Of a stretch of 64,000 nucleotides of DNA, positions 1-10,810 are shown piece after piece; position 1 is the first letter of the stretch; the number at the start of each line of letters is the position of its first letter. Where the stretch lies: the NCBI RefSeq assembly GCF_000002425.4, contig NC_037261.1, positions 1,782,659-1,846,658 on the forward strand. The letters run 5' to 3'. The position numbers and the translations under genes are program-made. The notes under the pieces are model-generated. The model worked only from the letters and a program-made list of their open reading frames with translations. It did not search any database and had not been told where the DNA came from. Source of the stretch: Physcomitrium patens (Eukaryota; Streptophyta; Bryopsida; Funariales; Funariaceae).

Positions 1-102
1 AAATAAATGATTTGCTAAATCTTTTGCCACAAGATTATCAACTTTTGAAAAGTCAAAAGTATCAAGTTGTCGATATCTGTAATTTCAAAAGAAAGGCATT
101 TA

Positions 103-519
103 TTATATAGAAGAATATATTATATTATTATAAAAAAACTTTACAAATGGCAAAAGATTTGTCCAATCATCTTTTTGGTAGTTGATGGTATACCTCAAAT
201 ATTGCTTCAAAACTTGATTCACACGCTTTATTTTTCCATCAACTTGAAGATAGAAAGCATTAAATAGTTTAATATCTACTTTTAGAATCTTGAAAAATAC
301 TTTTTTAAATCTTGATACAAATTGAATTCTCCTATCTGATGTAATATCCTTAAGCAATCCATGATAGCGATAGATGTTGTCAATAAAAAGCTTGGTTGTT
401 TCTTCACTTGTAATAGTTTTTGTACATAGTACAAAGTGAGCCATCTTGGTGAAATTATCTACTATTATGAATATATAATCATAAGAATGTGAAATTGGAA
501 GATCCGTGATAAAATCCAT
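103..519 (-). pseudogene. Integrase core remnant, family B copy 1
   Basis: This 138-residue fragment starts MDFITDLP and carries the integrase core signatures TKMAHFV, YRYHGL and SDRRIQFVSRF, followed by FYLQVDGKIKRVNQVLKQYLR. These correspond to the D-D-E catalytic core of Ty3/gypsy integrases. The parallel copy at 55356-55619 has the more typical SDRETQF and HPQIDGQ versions. The flanks carry stops, so no full pol protein is possible. Confidence 0.8.
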
Positions 520-1161
520 AGAAACAAAAGACTATAATTATTCTGGAATGAATAATGGTTGAAAAAATCTGTGAGATCGATGACGAGGAATTTTTGACCT
601 TGAACAAATATCACATGATTGAAAAAAGTCTTTCACTACCTTCCACATTTGTAACAACCAACAAACTTTAGATGTAAGTTCTAAAGTCTTGTTATATCCA
701 AAATATCCAATCGCTGAAAAGTCATGACATTCTTAAAGAATATGTAAATGTGCTTCTCGTTCTAAAATAGATAAGCATCCTTCAAAATAGAATAGGTTGT
801 TTTTGAACTCAAACTTGGAAGTATCATGAGACTTAGAAGAAAGGTTCTTGATATCATGAACAAGAGGATTAGAGGACATACTTGATTAAATTTTCATGAC
901 AAAAGTTGAATCAATAGTCAATGTTGATTTTATTACTCAAAAATGAAAGTATTCAAGCTTCAAGCAAATTAATCTTTATTAATCAAAAGATGCATCTCTT
1001 TCTTTTGGTGCAAATTAAAAATATCTAAAAAAGACTTCTAATAAATCTTATTATTTTTTGAGTCAATAAGTAATTTTAAAATCAAATCTTAATTAAGACA
1101 TACTTCAACAAGCTTGGAAATGATTCAAAATATATGTTGACATAAAATATTTAAGATTCTT

Positions 1162-1446
1162 TTAGTTGGTATAAACAATAATTAGATTAAAAGCACTTTC
1201 TAAATAATGGTGCCACTCTTGAAACAAATCTACAATTGAAAGAAGTTCTTTGTTGTGAATCTTGTAGTTGATCTTGGCTCCTAAAAAATTTCTTGAATAA
1301 AAAGCTATTGGATGAAATTTATCATTTATTCCCATTTGTGATAATATAATATTCAAAGCAAAGTCTAATGCATCTATTTCCATAAAAAATGGCTTAAAAA
1401 AGTCAAAAAAATACAAGATTAGTACAAAAATAAAGATTGCTTTCAA
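1162..1446 (-). pseudogene. RNase H remnant, family B copy 1
   Basis: The motifs MEIDALDFALNIILSQMG, FHPIAFYSRNF and INYKIHNKELLSIVD are the RNase H region of gypsy pol, matching METDASDFALGAVLSQMG at 56100-56747. The catalytic Thr-Asp of ETDAS is Ile-Asp here. This is a broken internal piece of the element at 1-3586. Confidence 0.8.
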
Positions 1447-1951
1447 AGCTTCAAATGCTCCTTCTACTTCTTGATTCTATTGAAGTTTGTCTTCACAAGA
1501 CAAATGTGGAGCTACAACTTGAGAGAAGTTCTTAATAAAGATTTTATAATAATTGATAAGTCTCAAAAAATATTAGATATTTTTTATCATTTTTGAGATT
1601 TGTAAATCCATAATAATTTGAACTTTCTTAAAATCCATCATAAGTCTATCATTTGAAATGATGTATCTTAAGAAGTTGATTTGAGTAGTATAGAATATAT
1701 TTTTTTTTTTATCAGTGACATCTCTTATTTTTTGTATAGAGTCTGACATCTCTTATTTTTTGTAACACATGAAAAATATGAAGTTCATATTCTTTTATAT
1801 TCTTAGAATATATTAAGATGTTGTCTAGGTAATAGACAATAAAGTCATATAAAAAAACTCAAAAAATATCATTCATTAGATGTTGAAAAGGTGCTGGTGC
1901 ATTTGTAAGTCTAAAAAGCATGATGTTATATTCAAAATATCCATACCTTGT

Positions 1952-2197
1952 TCAAAATACAGTCTTCGATTCATCTCTTTCTTTGATGCATACTAGATTA
2001 TATGTTCCTTGTTGATCTAATTTTGTATAGATTTTAGCTTGATTCAACTGATCAAAAAGTCCAAATATCAAAGATAAGGTACCTATTCTTGATGGTGATT
2101 CTATTGAGTCTTTAATAATTGATACACATCTATAATGATCCATCTTTTTTTCTTTACAAATAAAATTAGAGCTCGTGCTCAAGATTTGGAATGACAT
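1952..2197 (-). pseudogene. Reverse transcriptase N-terminal remnant, family B copy 1
   Basis: The fragment includes [20 protein letters not shown] and IKERDE, equal to the '[23 protein letters not shown]' stretch of family B copy 2 at 57106-57387. This is the finger/palm start of the gypsy reverse transcriptase. The normally conserved [12 protein letters not shown] segment just upstream is scrambled, and downstream RT (1460-1950) survives only as short broken pieces. Confidence 0.75.
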
Positions 2198-2558
2198 AGA
2201 AAGTTCTTGGCCACATTTTCTTCAATACACTCCTTAAGTCTGGTTAATTCATTTTGTAATAAACTATAAATTGGTCCAAATGGCAATTGAGTTCTTTCTT
2301 AAAGATCAATTGAGTAGGCATAGGGATGATGTTCTAATAGAATATCTACATTCTTCTCTTCAAATATATCTTGAAAATCTTCATATTGGCTTGAAATACA
2401 AATTTAAATCTTTCCACCATTAGAAATAGATGCAACATAGATGACACAAGGAAATCCTTCTTTTGTATCATCAAGAAAGCTCTTGCATTTACAAATACAA
2501 GTTTAATTGTACTAGACTTATGACTTTTTATTTGATCAACTATACTCTTAATTATACT

Positions 2559-2900
2559 TTAAAAAAAATCAAGACTATAAGAAATTCGATGTATTTTTGG
2601 ATTATATTCTTTTAGCCATGATAAACCTAAAATAATTAGATTGAAAGGAGATCTAATGATATTAAATATTACAAAGCTACTATGACCATTAGTTATTACT
2701 TCTATATGAAGGGTTTCATGAATAATATTTTTTAAAGACAATAGATGACCATCTATGACTTCTATATGAACAAGTTTAGTTTTCTTTTTTAAAGATATGC
2801 TATATCTTTTAGCAAAATTCTTTATCTAAGAAATGCACTGAAGCTCTTAAATCTAATAAGATAGAGGCTTTGTAATGTTTAAGTCCTAAAATAATATTTA
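2559..2900 (-). pseudogene. Retropepsin-region remnant, family B copy 1
   Basis: The fragment SFVIFNIIRSPFNLIILGLSWL matches the C-terminal half of the family B protease domain at 57586-58113, and upstream text (2760-2900) matches its LDSGASACFLDEEF region in decayed form. Frames are broken. Confidence 0.7.
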
Positions 2901-2989
2901 TTATAAAATAAGAAGAGGATTTTGAAGAAAGAATAGGACCTTCACTAGGTATTGTACAAGATTCCAGCTACATAGTTCCTATTATAGCT

Positions 2990-3400
2990 AGACAAAATCA
3001 TTTTTTGATATACTATCTTCTTTGACAATTGTACTTTTCATTTTGTAGTTGTGTTGCTTCTTTGGACAATGTTAAGCAATGTACCTAGGTTCTTCACAAT
3101 ACAAGTACAATCCATCTTAATAATGATAATTCTTTTTTTGTTCAATAACAGGTTTGAAACATATCTCATCAATCTGCATATCTTCTATTTCTAAATGTAT
3201 GTGCTGAGAAGATGTTGACATTGTCATTGAATTATAATAGCATTAAAGTGCACTTGTGTGACTTTCATATCGAAATTCAAAAAATCACAAGAATTAATTC
3301 CTTTAATTACTCTTGTACTTGTGCCATTGTACTATTTATTTCAAAAAACTTTGGCATGATAAAACTTGAAGAAGAAAAGATATGTGATATTATTTAAGAC
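2990..3400 (-). pseudogene. Gag zinc-knuckle remnant, family B copy 1
   Basis: Minus-strand codons around 3065-3115 read as a decayed CCHC knuckle: the first Cys is Tyr and an in-frame stop precedes the last His-Cys. Text through about 3400 matches the start of gag in copy 2 (59040-59126). No intact gag remains. Confidence 0.6.
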
Positions 3401-3586
3401 AAATAAAAGAAAAGACTTAAAAACAAAGAAAAAAAAAATTGAAGACAATATCAATTTAAAAGAGGGTAATTTGTAACTTCTAATACACTTAAGTCTTATC
3501 AAGAAAAAGAATAATCTACTCTTAATAAAAAAACAAAAAAAAACAAAAAACAAAGCTCTAATATTGTAAGTGCATTCTTTTCAATT

Positions 3587-4076
3587 TATCAATGATAAGT
3601 ATTCAATAAAAGAAAATAATTAAATGATGCTCTTTCAAAGAAATATGAAAAATTAAAAATAAAGAGACATGTATATTAAAAAAGAAACTGAAATGGCTAT
3701 TGCCAAAAGATAAGGAAACTAGAGACTTTTGAAACTAGACTAGAAGCAAAAAAGGAGTTGATAAGAGTAAAGAAGGCTTCACTCTTATCTCTATATATAC
3801 TATTTACCTAAGATCTATATAGCAACATTCTATAGGACTTCCAAAAATATATTGACTTTGCATGATCTGTATCTTAACTTGCAAAGCAAGTTTTTTATAT
3901 AAATGCCACATAGTGAGCTTGTTAATCAAGTTTCTAATTTACCAATCAACTACAAACATATGTTAAGACAAAACACCATCTAACAAGCTTTTAAGAAGCT
4001 TTTCTAAAAGGTATTATGAAATTAATCTATTTTTATTTATTTTTATCTATTCATATTATTAAAGTAACAATTATAA
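3587..4076 (-). repeat. Family B LTR (5' LTR of copy 1), decayed
   Basis: It aligns along most of its length with the 562-bp LTRs at 53504 and 59339. Shared landmarks include 'gaaactgaaatggctattgcc', the stretch ending in 'actcttatctctatatatactat' (a TATA box) and the terminal 'tctatttttatttattttta'. It is shorter and richer in A/T, and the TG...CA ends are eroded, so the boundaries are approximate. No second LTR is visible because the other end lies outside the window. Confidence 0.75.
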
Positions 4077-4089
4077 TAGATACCCTTGA

Positions 4090-5095
4090 TATTGAAGCTC
4101 AATTAAGAGTTCATTAAACTATTCATAATTTTTTAAAAATAACCATTTTGGATACAACAAGAATCTTGAAAATTCTCTTGAAATTTTTTTGGTGGCATCA
4201 AATGAGGAAGGTAGTTAAAGACTTTGTACAATCATATGATGTTTATTCAAGATCAAAAACTCCTTAACATTATCCTTACAAATTATTCCACCTACTATCT
4301 ATACCAATACAACTATGAACTTTTATTTTTATGGATTTTATTATGGATCTTCTAATTTCAAGTTCTTATGTCTCTACAGTTGTGATAGTTAATCATTTCA
4401 CTAAGATGGCACATTTTGTACCATGTATAAAATCCATCACTAGTAAAAATAAATAAATAAATTAAAATATAAAAAACTAAATTTTTCATTGATAATATTT
4501 ATTACTATTATAGATTACAAAAAGATATTATATCTTATAGAGGGATTCAATTTGTATTGAGGTTTTGGATAATTCTTTTTAAAATATTGAAAATAGATAT
4601 AAAATTATCTTTGGCTTTTCATCTGTAAATTGTTGGATAAATGGAATATGTTAATTAAGTATTAAACTAGTATTGGAGATGTACCATCAATTACCATTAA
4701 GATGATTGAACAACTCTTTTGCTATTAGCAAAGTTTTTTTATAATGATATGGCATATTTTTCTACTTAAGAAACACCATTTTGTACTAATTATCCTTATC
4801 ATAAAAAACTTGATATTTTTAAATTTTTAAAATTTAATAATTATTTAACAAAAAAATTAGCAATTTTTTTATTAAAGCTACATACAACAATGAAGGTACA
4901 ATTAAAAGAAGTTCAAGAACAACAAACATCAATACATATGCTTATCGCAAGGAACAACTCCAATCCCACATTGGAAATAAAATATGGTTGCTTCATTGTT
5001 ATATCAAAACTAATTGCCAATATACTATAAGAAGATTGTCTTAAAAATTAGACATCTCTCCTTCAAGTTGGACATGTGTTGGAGGTCTTTCAAAA
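4090..5095 (+). pseudogene. Gypsy integrase and pol C-terminal remnant in opposite orientation
   Basis: Read on the plus strand with many stops, it contains [41 protein letters not shown], a decayed YRGIQFV and FWIILFKILKIDIKLS, then a stretch like YHKKLDIFKF. These follow the order of the integrase and linker of families A and B. The piece is head-to-head with copy 1, which is on the minus strand, so it is a separate insertion or a rearranged fragment. It is heavily AT-drifted and non-functional. Confidence 0.75.
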
Positions 5096-5122
5096 CGTTG
5101 TCAAATAGCTCCTAGTTAGATA

Positions 5123-5150
<28 letters not shown>
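5123..5150. repeat. (TA)n microsatellite
   Basis: An uninterrupted run of alternating T and A directly after the gypsy remnant. From 5151 to about 5440 the sequence is AT-rich and no feature is visible. Confidence 0.9.
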
Positions 5151-5153
<3 letters not shown>

Positions 5154-5439
5154 CAAAAATGAAGCTTTTATATATTTATTTACTTAAAAGAAATAAAAGA
5201 TATATCTTTTGTATATCCATTGGTATATACCACAATATCATTAATTTGATTAAAACAGAAATAAAACTAAAAATAAAATAGATTTATCAACATAAAATTC
5301 ATAAATAAATAATGACACTTTAAAGTTGGATTTAGTTATTCCAAATTTTTCCAACCTGAATGTTCTATGTTTTTTAACGAAATAAATCCTTTTCAATTAA
5401 TTTTTAATTTGATTGAAATTTCACGTAGCAAGATAACAA

Positions 5440-6058
5440 AACCATGGTAGCCCTCACGATCGATACCACCAATATCTACATTTTATCCACATCGTCGAAG
5501 CCATCGTGACGGACAAAACGAGGCACGTTCGTGCCGCAGGCACATGTCATGTTGATTTTTTTGGACTCTACCGACAGATACTCTCGCCATGGCTTGTTCA
5601 ACCGACGATGGGCCGCTGCCGCCGCCGCACGAGCACCTGGAGCAATTCATTCTGCGACGAAATCACAAAAGCTTCGGATTCTCAGTCCATGTCGAAGGCG
5701 CGGTCGCAGGTGATCATCTACGCAACGATCACCTCCAGTCAATTTCGCGCTCCCCGAGTGCTCAAAACTCTTGTTCAGGTCTCGCCCAATCACCCCAAGA
5801 GGTTGTTTCTGCGCATCGCTGCATCGGCTTTGCCATCGAACCAAGCAAGCATCGAACACTTCGGTCCCTAGTTGCACCATTTGACGTCAACCAGCGCGTG
5901 TGGAAGATTCGAGTTATGGAAAAAGTGAGCGTTAACTGTATCCTCTCAAGTTTCGCTGTACTCGGAGCCGACAGTTGAATTCTGGAAGGTACCACTTCCT
6001 CTGCTGTAAACAAAAAGACAAAAACAGGAAAAGAGTTGCAGTGCGAAAAAGGATGCTA
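5440..6058. other. GC-rich segment without a recognisable gene
   Basis: Base composition changes sharply to a genic type. Open frames of 120-130 codons exist on the plus strand, including one starting MACSTDDGPLPPP at 5589 that continues into FILRRNHKSFGFSV before a possible donor near 5709. None matches a family I know, and frames overlap in conflicting ways. It could be the transporter's 3' UTR and downstream region, or a lone first exon of a gene fragment. Confidence 0.35.
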
Positions 6059-6061
6059 AGT

Positions 6062-7963
6062 CTAAGTTGTAACGTTTGATGCGAATGGAACGGACTCGGT
6101 TGAGTCGGATGGCTGTTCCGTGTCGTTATGACGACTCCTACTCACGCTGCAGGCCCTCCTCAACTGGCAGGTTTCATACACAACCTCCGTGTAAAACTTC
6201 CTTGTCCTTGCTACTAGGATCGCGCTCAAGATGCAGCCCAGACCACACGCCCCGGCCATGATGAAGAACGTCAGGCGAAAACATACAGCGCCGGTGCAGG
6301 ACATGTTACTTTGGTTCTGTAGAGAGACTTTGTCAGCGATTAGACTTCTCATCGGCCGCAGCAATTGCAGTGATCTGCGAATCAGGGAGTTGCTGGTTTG
6401 TCTGGATGGGTGTTGCTTCTGTGATTCTGCATCATAGAAGAACCCAGCGACGTGGACAGACATGACGTACGACCCCAGGGGGCTCGCCATTGTTACCGCG
6501 TTGAGCAGTGTGCCGAAATGTTTGAGCCCGAAGAGCTCCGAAGTTGCGGTGGGGATCAATGACCAATGAGCACCGAAGCTCGAGCCAATTAGCACTATGC
6601 CTAAGTACAAGGCACCGGGGAAAGAGACAGCTAAGATTGTGTGACCAAGCGCGAGAACCATAAGCGCCAACATGATAAACAGGGATCGGGGAAGGCCTTT
6701 CTCGTGCAATGCAAACTCCGATAACGCGCCTGCTCCTAATCTACCGAGAAAATTCCAGATTGAGACCATTGAAACAAAGGAATTGATTGAGGCCTCTGAG
6801 TATCCCAGCGATGAGCCCACTTGGCCAACATTGTCGATTGCGGTGAGGCCTGTGCCGAGTCCAATCATGGATATGGCCACCAGAAGCCAAAAATCGAGGT
6901 TGCAAAGCGCTTGCCAAACGGTGTGGTCCTCGCCCCGAGCAGGAAATTGGCGCTGAAATGAGTCAACTCGCGCAAGATTGGGAGTACTGTGGCGAGAAAA
7001 TGTGCCGTAGGAATCATCCGATCGATGCACCGAAGGTGGACTTACTGTGGATGGTTTGTTTGCATATGGAGCAGGCAAGAGAGACGCCATGGCATTAAAA
7101 GTGTTGCCATTACCTAGTGACCTGCTGGTGTTGATCCTTGAGATATAGACGACTCCGAGCGGAAATAGGAGGAGTGTAAGCATCACAAAGCAAACGCCAA
7201 GGCTGAGCAACTGTGGAAACGGCCGCACTGTATTTTGCAGCATGATGATGGTCAGCAAGAATGCAGCAAGAGATATCATGGAACCTGCAATAACTGATAA
7301 GAACAGCGGCTCATCTTCCTCACATTCTGGATCAATATAGTTGCCATCCTTATCTCGTTCCTCTGTTGGCTGGAACGAAAAGAAAACGTAGGAGAGCGCA
7401 ACGATCGACGCCGGAAACCAAGCTAGAAACAAGATAATCTTGGAGGAGTCCGAGGTGGAGTGTTGCGGGTAAATTGCCTTTGCAAACTGTGACAACACAG
7501 CGGCGCTTAACCCGACGAGACCCTTCATGACTCCAATCACCATCCCACGCGACATGGGGAACCGCTTTACGAGGGAGACAAGTACGGCGGTGATGAAGAA
7601 TGTTTGGCCATTAGCGCCAATGCCGAGGTAGAGTGACATTGCCCACGGCTGTGGAGATGCTGTGGCTCCTGACACAGAGAGGTATGCTTTGAGATAGCCT
7701 GAACTCACTTGGCAAGCGCCGAGGAGAAATACAGCCCACAAGGGCCACACGTCGTAGAGGATACCAGAGAGGAGACCGACGTTCTCGCCCAATTCTTTGA
7801 AGAAGGCGACTGTGTCAAGCGTCTCCTGGTCATAGTGAAGGTTATCCTTGATGGCGCCGGAGTAGTCTGCGTAGAGGTATGAGCCCCCACTGCAGCACAT
7901 AATCCACACCCCAGCTGCCATCATCATCCATCGGTTTCGGAGGAGCCAATATGATCGCCCCAT
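6062..7963 (-). CDS. Nodulin-like/NFD4-type major facilitator superfamily transporter
   Basis: A single exon of 633 codons. The N-terminal half has the plant 'nodulin-like' MFS layout: start MGRSYWLLRNRWMMMAAGVW, then YSGAIKDNLHYDQETLDTVAFFKELGENVG and GILYDVWPLW, and later SRGMVIGVMKGLVGLSAA near residues 135-155. The C-terminal half (from about 350) carries LDFWLLVAISMIGLGTGLTAIDN and a second helix bundle. About 12 hydrophobic segments are visible. Two hydrophilic loops interrupt them, one acidic (about 200-220) and one Ser-rich (about 285-350). Family members are plant plasma- or endomembrane MFS proteins whose substrates are mostly unknown. The start is the first ATG of the frame and begins the recognisable homology. 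The tail after the last helix is Arg/Ser-rich. The lack of introns contrasts with NDX and CDC48; many family members have few introns. Confidence 0.88.
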   Translation of the reverse strand: MGRSYWLLRNRWMMMAAGVWIMCCSGGSYLYADYSGAIKDNLHYDQETLDTVAFFKELGENVGLLSGILYDVWPLWAVFLLGACQVSSGYLKAYLSVSGATASPQPWAMSLYLGIGANGQTFFITAVLVSLVKRFPMSRGMVIGVMKGLVGLSAAVLSQFAKAIYPQHSTSDSSKIILFLAWFPASIVALSYVFFSFQPTEERDKDGNYIDPECEEDEPLFLSVIAGSMISLAAFLLTIIMLQNTVRPFPQLLSLGVCFVMLTLLLFPLGVVYISRINTSRSLGNGNTFNAMASLLPAPYANKPSTVSPPSVHRSDDSYGTFSRHSTPNLARVDSFQRQFPARGEDHTVWQALCNLDFWLLVAISMIGLGTGLTAIDNVGQVGSSLGYSEASINSFVSMVSIWNFLGRLGAGALSEFALHEKGLPRSLFIMLALMVLALGHTILAVSFPGALYLGIVLIGSSFGAHWSLIPTATSELFGLKHFGTLLNAVTMASPLGSYVMSVHVAGFFYDAESQKQHPSRQTSNSLIRRSLQLLRPMRSLIADKVSLQNQSNMSCTGAVCFRLTFFIMAGACGLGCILSAILVARTRKFYTEVVYETCQLRRACSVSRSRHNDTEQPSDSTESVPFASNVTT

Positions 7964-8640
7964 ATATTTTTATTTTTTTATCAACTTTTTTTCTGTCACC
8001 GCGGCTCGCAGACCTGCTTTCACCTCTCTCGGAACGATTAGAATGTAGAAGAGAATGAACGTCGCAAACTAGAAATTAGTAGAACTCGAAGGAATTCGAT
8101 CTCCAGCCGTCGGCCTCAAAGAACCAAGCTTCAGATCATCGTGCACCAAAACTCACTGAAAACCAAGATATTTGTGCAAGGTCACGTTCTCAATTAAACA
8201 GCTATTGTCGAAGCTGGTAAACAAAATATCCCGAGCTCACGACACAGGAAATCCGCAAAATGACCATTGCACGTCGACCAAAGGAGTCCTCAACACGACG
8301 TCACCTCCTAAAGCATCCAGTAGCCGCAATCCCGCAACAAGCGCACTACAAGTTGCTGATACGACCCTTGCACAGATCACTCACTATACACAACCCACTA
8401 GCGCAGAATCCGCTGAGCCGCTTCGCAGCGCCAACAGTGAAAAAATAACGAGATGGCGGAGACCGAAACTGCAGGTAGCATTGGCGAGGCAGAATGGCAA
8501 CAGCCCAGGGTGAGGGATGGTTCCCAGGATTCTATTCTATGACAAATTCACTGCTTCCGAGTAGAACTGAATCCAGTGGACCTCGAACAAAAACACAAGA
8601 TTCTTCACTCACTCTCTAACTCACTCCCTCGCTCGCAACG
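7964..8640 (-). promoter_or_regulatory. Upstream leader and promoter region of the transporter gene
   Basis: Moderately GC-rich sequence upstream of the transporter ATG, with only short conflicting frames on both strands. Immediately before the ATG the minus strand is A-rich, a normal plant context. Its composition ends near 8640-8780, where a purine/pyrimidine-skewed stretch (CTCTCT on the plus strand) begins. I infer 5' UTR and promoter; the transcription start is not identifiable by eye. Confidence 0.4.
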
Positions 8641-9319
8641 CAATCACAATGTCGATTACAGCAGCAGCGTGGGAAGCGAGAGGAAGAGGCGAGAGGAGGG
8701 AGGGAGAATTGGGATGGAAGTGGGATGAGAGGGCGTGGCTCTCTCTTTGTAGGGCGATGTCTCTCTCTCTCTTTGGGTTTTGCCACGTTGGAATCCCTTT
8801 GTTCATTTATCTCCATTTGGCACACCGCACAACTATCTGTCGTTGTATCTATCTACCCATTCCTATCTATCTCCATGTTATATATATACATATATTTATT
8901 TATTTATTTAATTTATTGTATCTAATTTTTATCCCTATTTAACATTTAATTTTATTTAAATATACATATATATATATTATTTATTTATTTATTTGTATCC
9001 AATTTTGTAAATTCTCCCTTTGATGTGCACAAAATATTGATTAATTAAAGTCTTCTTCAACAAGCTCTTACATGTGTGTACGTGCAATAATTGTTTATTT
9101 CTATTTAACTCCAATCTTTTTCTTTCTTTTTTTGCTACAAATATAGCAATGATTTTTTTACAGTTTTTTTGATTTTTTAACATAAAATTGATTACAAAAT
9201 AAGATATGATTGTTGCATATTTTTATAATAATTTATGATATTTACAAAAATTAAGAAAATAGAGAAGTCCCTTCTATTGGATATAAGATAACATGCATTG
9301 CAAGTGGTGTTTCTGTAGA
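8641..9319. other. Simple-sequence and AT-rich spacer
   Basis: The GA/CT-skewed stretch at about 8680-8780 is followed by TA- and TTTA-type low-complexity DNA (8880-9000) and plain AT-rich sequence. Short frames over 8620-8940 reflect the skew, not coding. Confidence 0.5.
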
Positions 9320-9665
9320 GTTGTTGAGATGGCAAACACTTCACTTGGAATCAAGCAAAAATTCAAATAGATTCTAGAAAGTTCTAAGAGGAATAAGGAA
9401 GTTGTTTGAGAAATTTCTTAGAGTTGCTTCATCTTCAAGCAACTTAAAAACTTCTCAAGAAGCTTCCTAATACCTAGTATATATTGGAGTCGAGGTTGAG
9501 GGAATCCTCACTCTTGACAACACATCTTTTGGAGTTTTAACTCATCTTTCTTAGTATTGATCATATACTTATCTAGTTTAATCAAGTTCTTATTAGCTTT
9601 CTTGTTGAAACTTTTATGTTCAACTTCTTGTTTGGTCTTCTATATAGTGTATCCATGATACTTAG
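9320..9665 (+). repeat. Old family A LTR fragment (solo LTR remnant)
   Basis: It aligns with the 3' two thirds of the family A LTRs at 38142 and 44203. Common landmarks are 'ttctagaaagttc', 'cttctcaagaagcttcc', 'agtatatattggagtcgagg', 'gacaacacatctttt' and 'caacttcttgttt', in the same order. It contains many substitutions and no internal region is attached, so it is an old solo LTR or truncated remnant. It keeps part of the GAA/TTC box array seen in the intact LTRs. Confidence 0.7.
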
Positions 9666-10810
9666 CTTCATTTATAAAAACTTTTTAAAAAATCAATTTT
9701 AAGTTTAGAATTCTTAATAATATTTTTTCAACTTAAAAACATTCAATTGTATTGAATTGGTCAAATCTTTGTTAATATCATTATTTAAATATTATTTTTT
9801 TATATTTGGAGTGAATTTTATTAAATACTATAAGACTAGGTGATTGCAATAATTCTTTATTGCTATGCCAAAAGCTTATATTAATAAGTATAATCTCTTA
9901 GTACCAAATTTGTAAATACATAACCAAAAAATTTAAATCAATACATTATTACTAGTATTTATAACTATACATTAAGATACATAAAGTTTTTTTATTAAAA
10001 AAAATATCAACTAGAGTTTTAAAAATTACAAGCAAATATATTTGGACATTTAAATAATACATCATTTTTACCTAAGAATATGATGCAATGTATTTCTCAG
10101 TACTATTACTTTTAGAAGGACATAAACCTTATAGTTAACATTTCATTTCATCTAATTTTTTGTTAAAGTATTTTTTGTCAATTAGTAATTATTTTAATAC
10201 TCTTTAATATTATAATATTTTAAAGTTATGAGATTACAAAGCACAAGTTGTCAAATGTCAAATGCTTCCCATAGAAGTTGTAGATGCTAGTTAAAAGTCA
10301 TATATTCAATGTTGTAGATTGTATAAATTTAAGAATCTTAAGGCAATGGTTTAAAAACATTTAAATTGAAATTTAAAAAATTAATATAATTATCAAAACT
10401 TACCGAGTTTTGCTTGAGCTTTTCAATTTTCAATGACTTAAAGGAGTGCTTTTCAATTTATTGAGTACTCCAATAAATTACCAATCATCGTATGTTACTT
10501 GTATCTTATGAAACTTAAACAACTTAACTGCAATTCAAAGATAAATGTTTATGAACTACCTTTAAAAGATACACTATCAAGGATTTAAAGTTTAAAGTAA
10601 AAGCATAATTAAGATGTGTGTACTACAATAATATGTAAAAAATTCAGTCCCTTTTTTTCTTACTTTCTTTCTCTTTTTCTCTTTTTAATTATGCATTTTG
10701 AATCTTAGTTCTATACTACGGAATAATCTAGTCGGAATTTTTTTTCATTAAAGTCGGAATAAAAATTTTAAATTAAATTAAATTAACTCATAAATTTAAT
10801 GATAAATACA
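9666..10810. other. AT-rich spacer, nothing recognised
   Basis: Strongly AT-rich sequence with stops in all frames. No repeat structure, RNA gene or protein similarity is visible to me. Confidence 0.5.

Larger units (their letters stand above)
1..3586 (-). mobile_element. Ty3/gypsy chromovirus, family B copy 1, truncated by the window edge and heavily decayed
   Basis: Read on the minus strand, the order is gag remnant, protease, reverse transcriptase, RNase H and integrase, with the integrase end cut by the window start. Text at 1-75 matches the same element part near 55150-55220, so this is the same family as the complete copy at 53504-59900. Reading frames are interrupted many times and the copy is clearly more AT-rich than the later one, as expected of old, methylated, C-to-T decayed DNA. 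It is non-autonomous. Family assignment is from visible sequence similarity; the extent left of position 1 is unknown. Confidence 0.85.

Noticed and set aside
8172-8513. 113-codon plus-strand frame upstream of the transporter
   Set aside because: It has low-complexity Thr/Ser/Pro text and overlaps the presumed 5' leader of the minus-strand transporter. No similarity seen.
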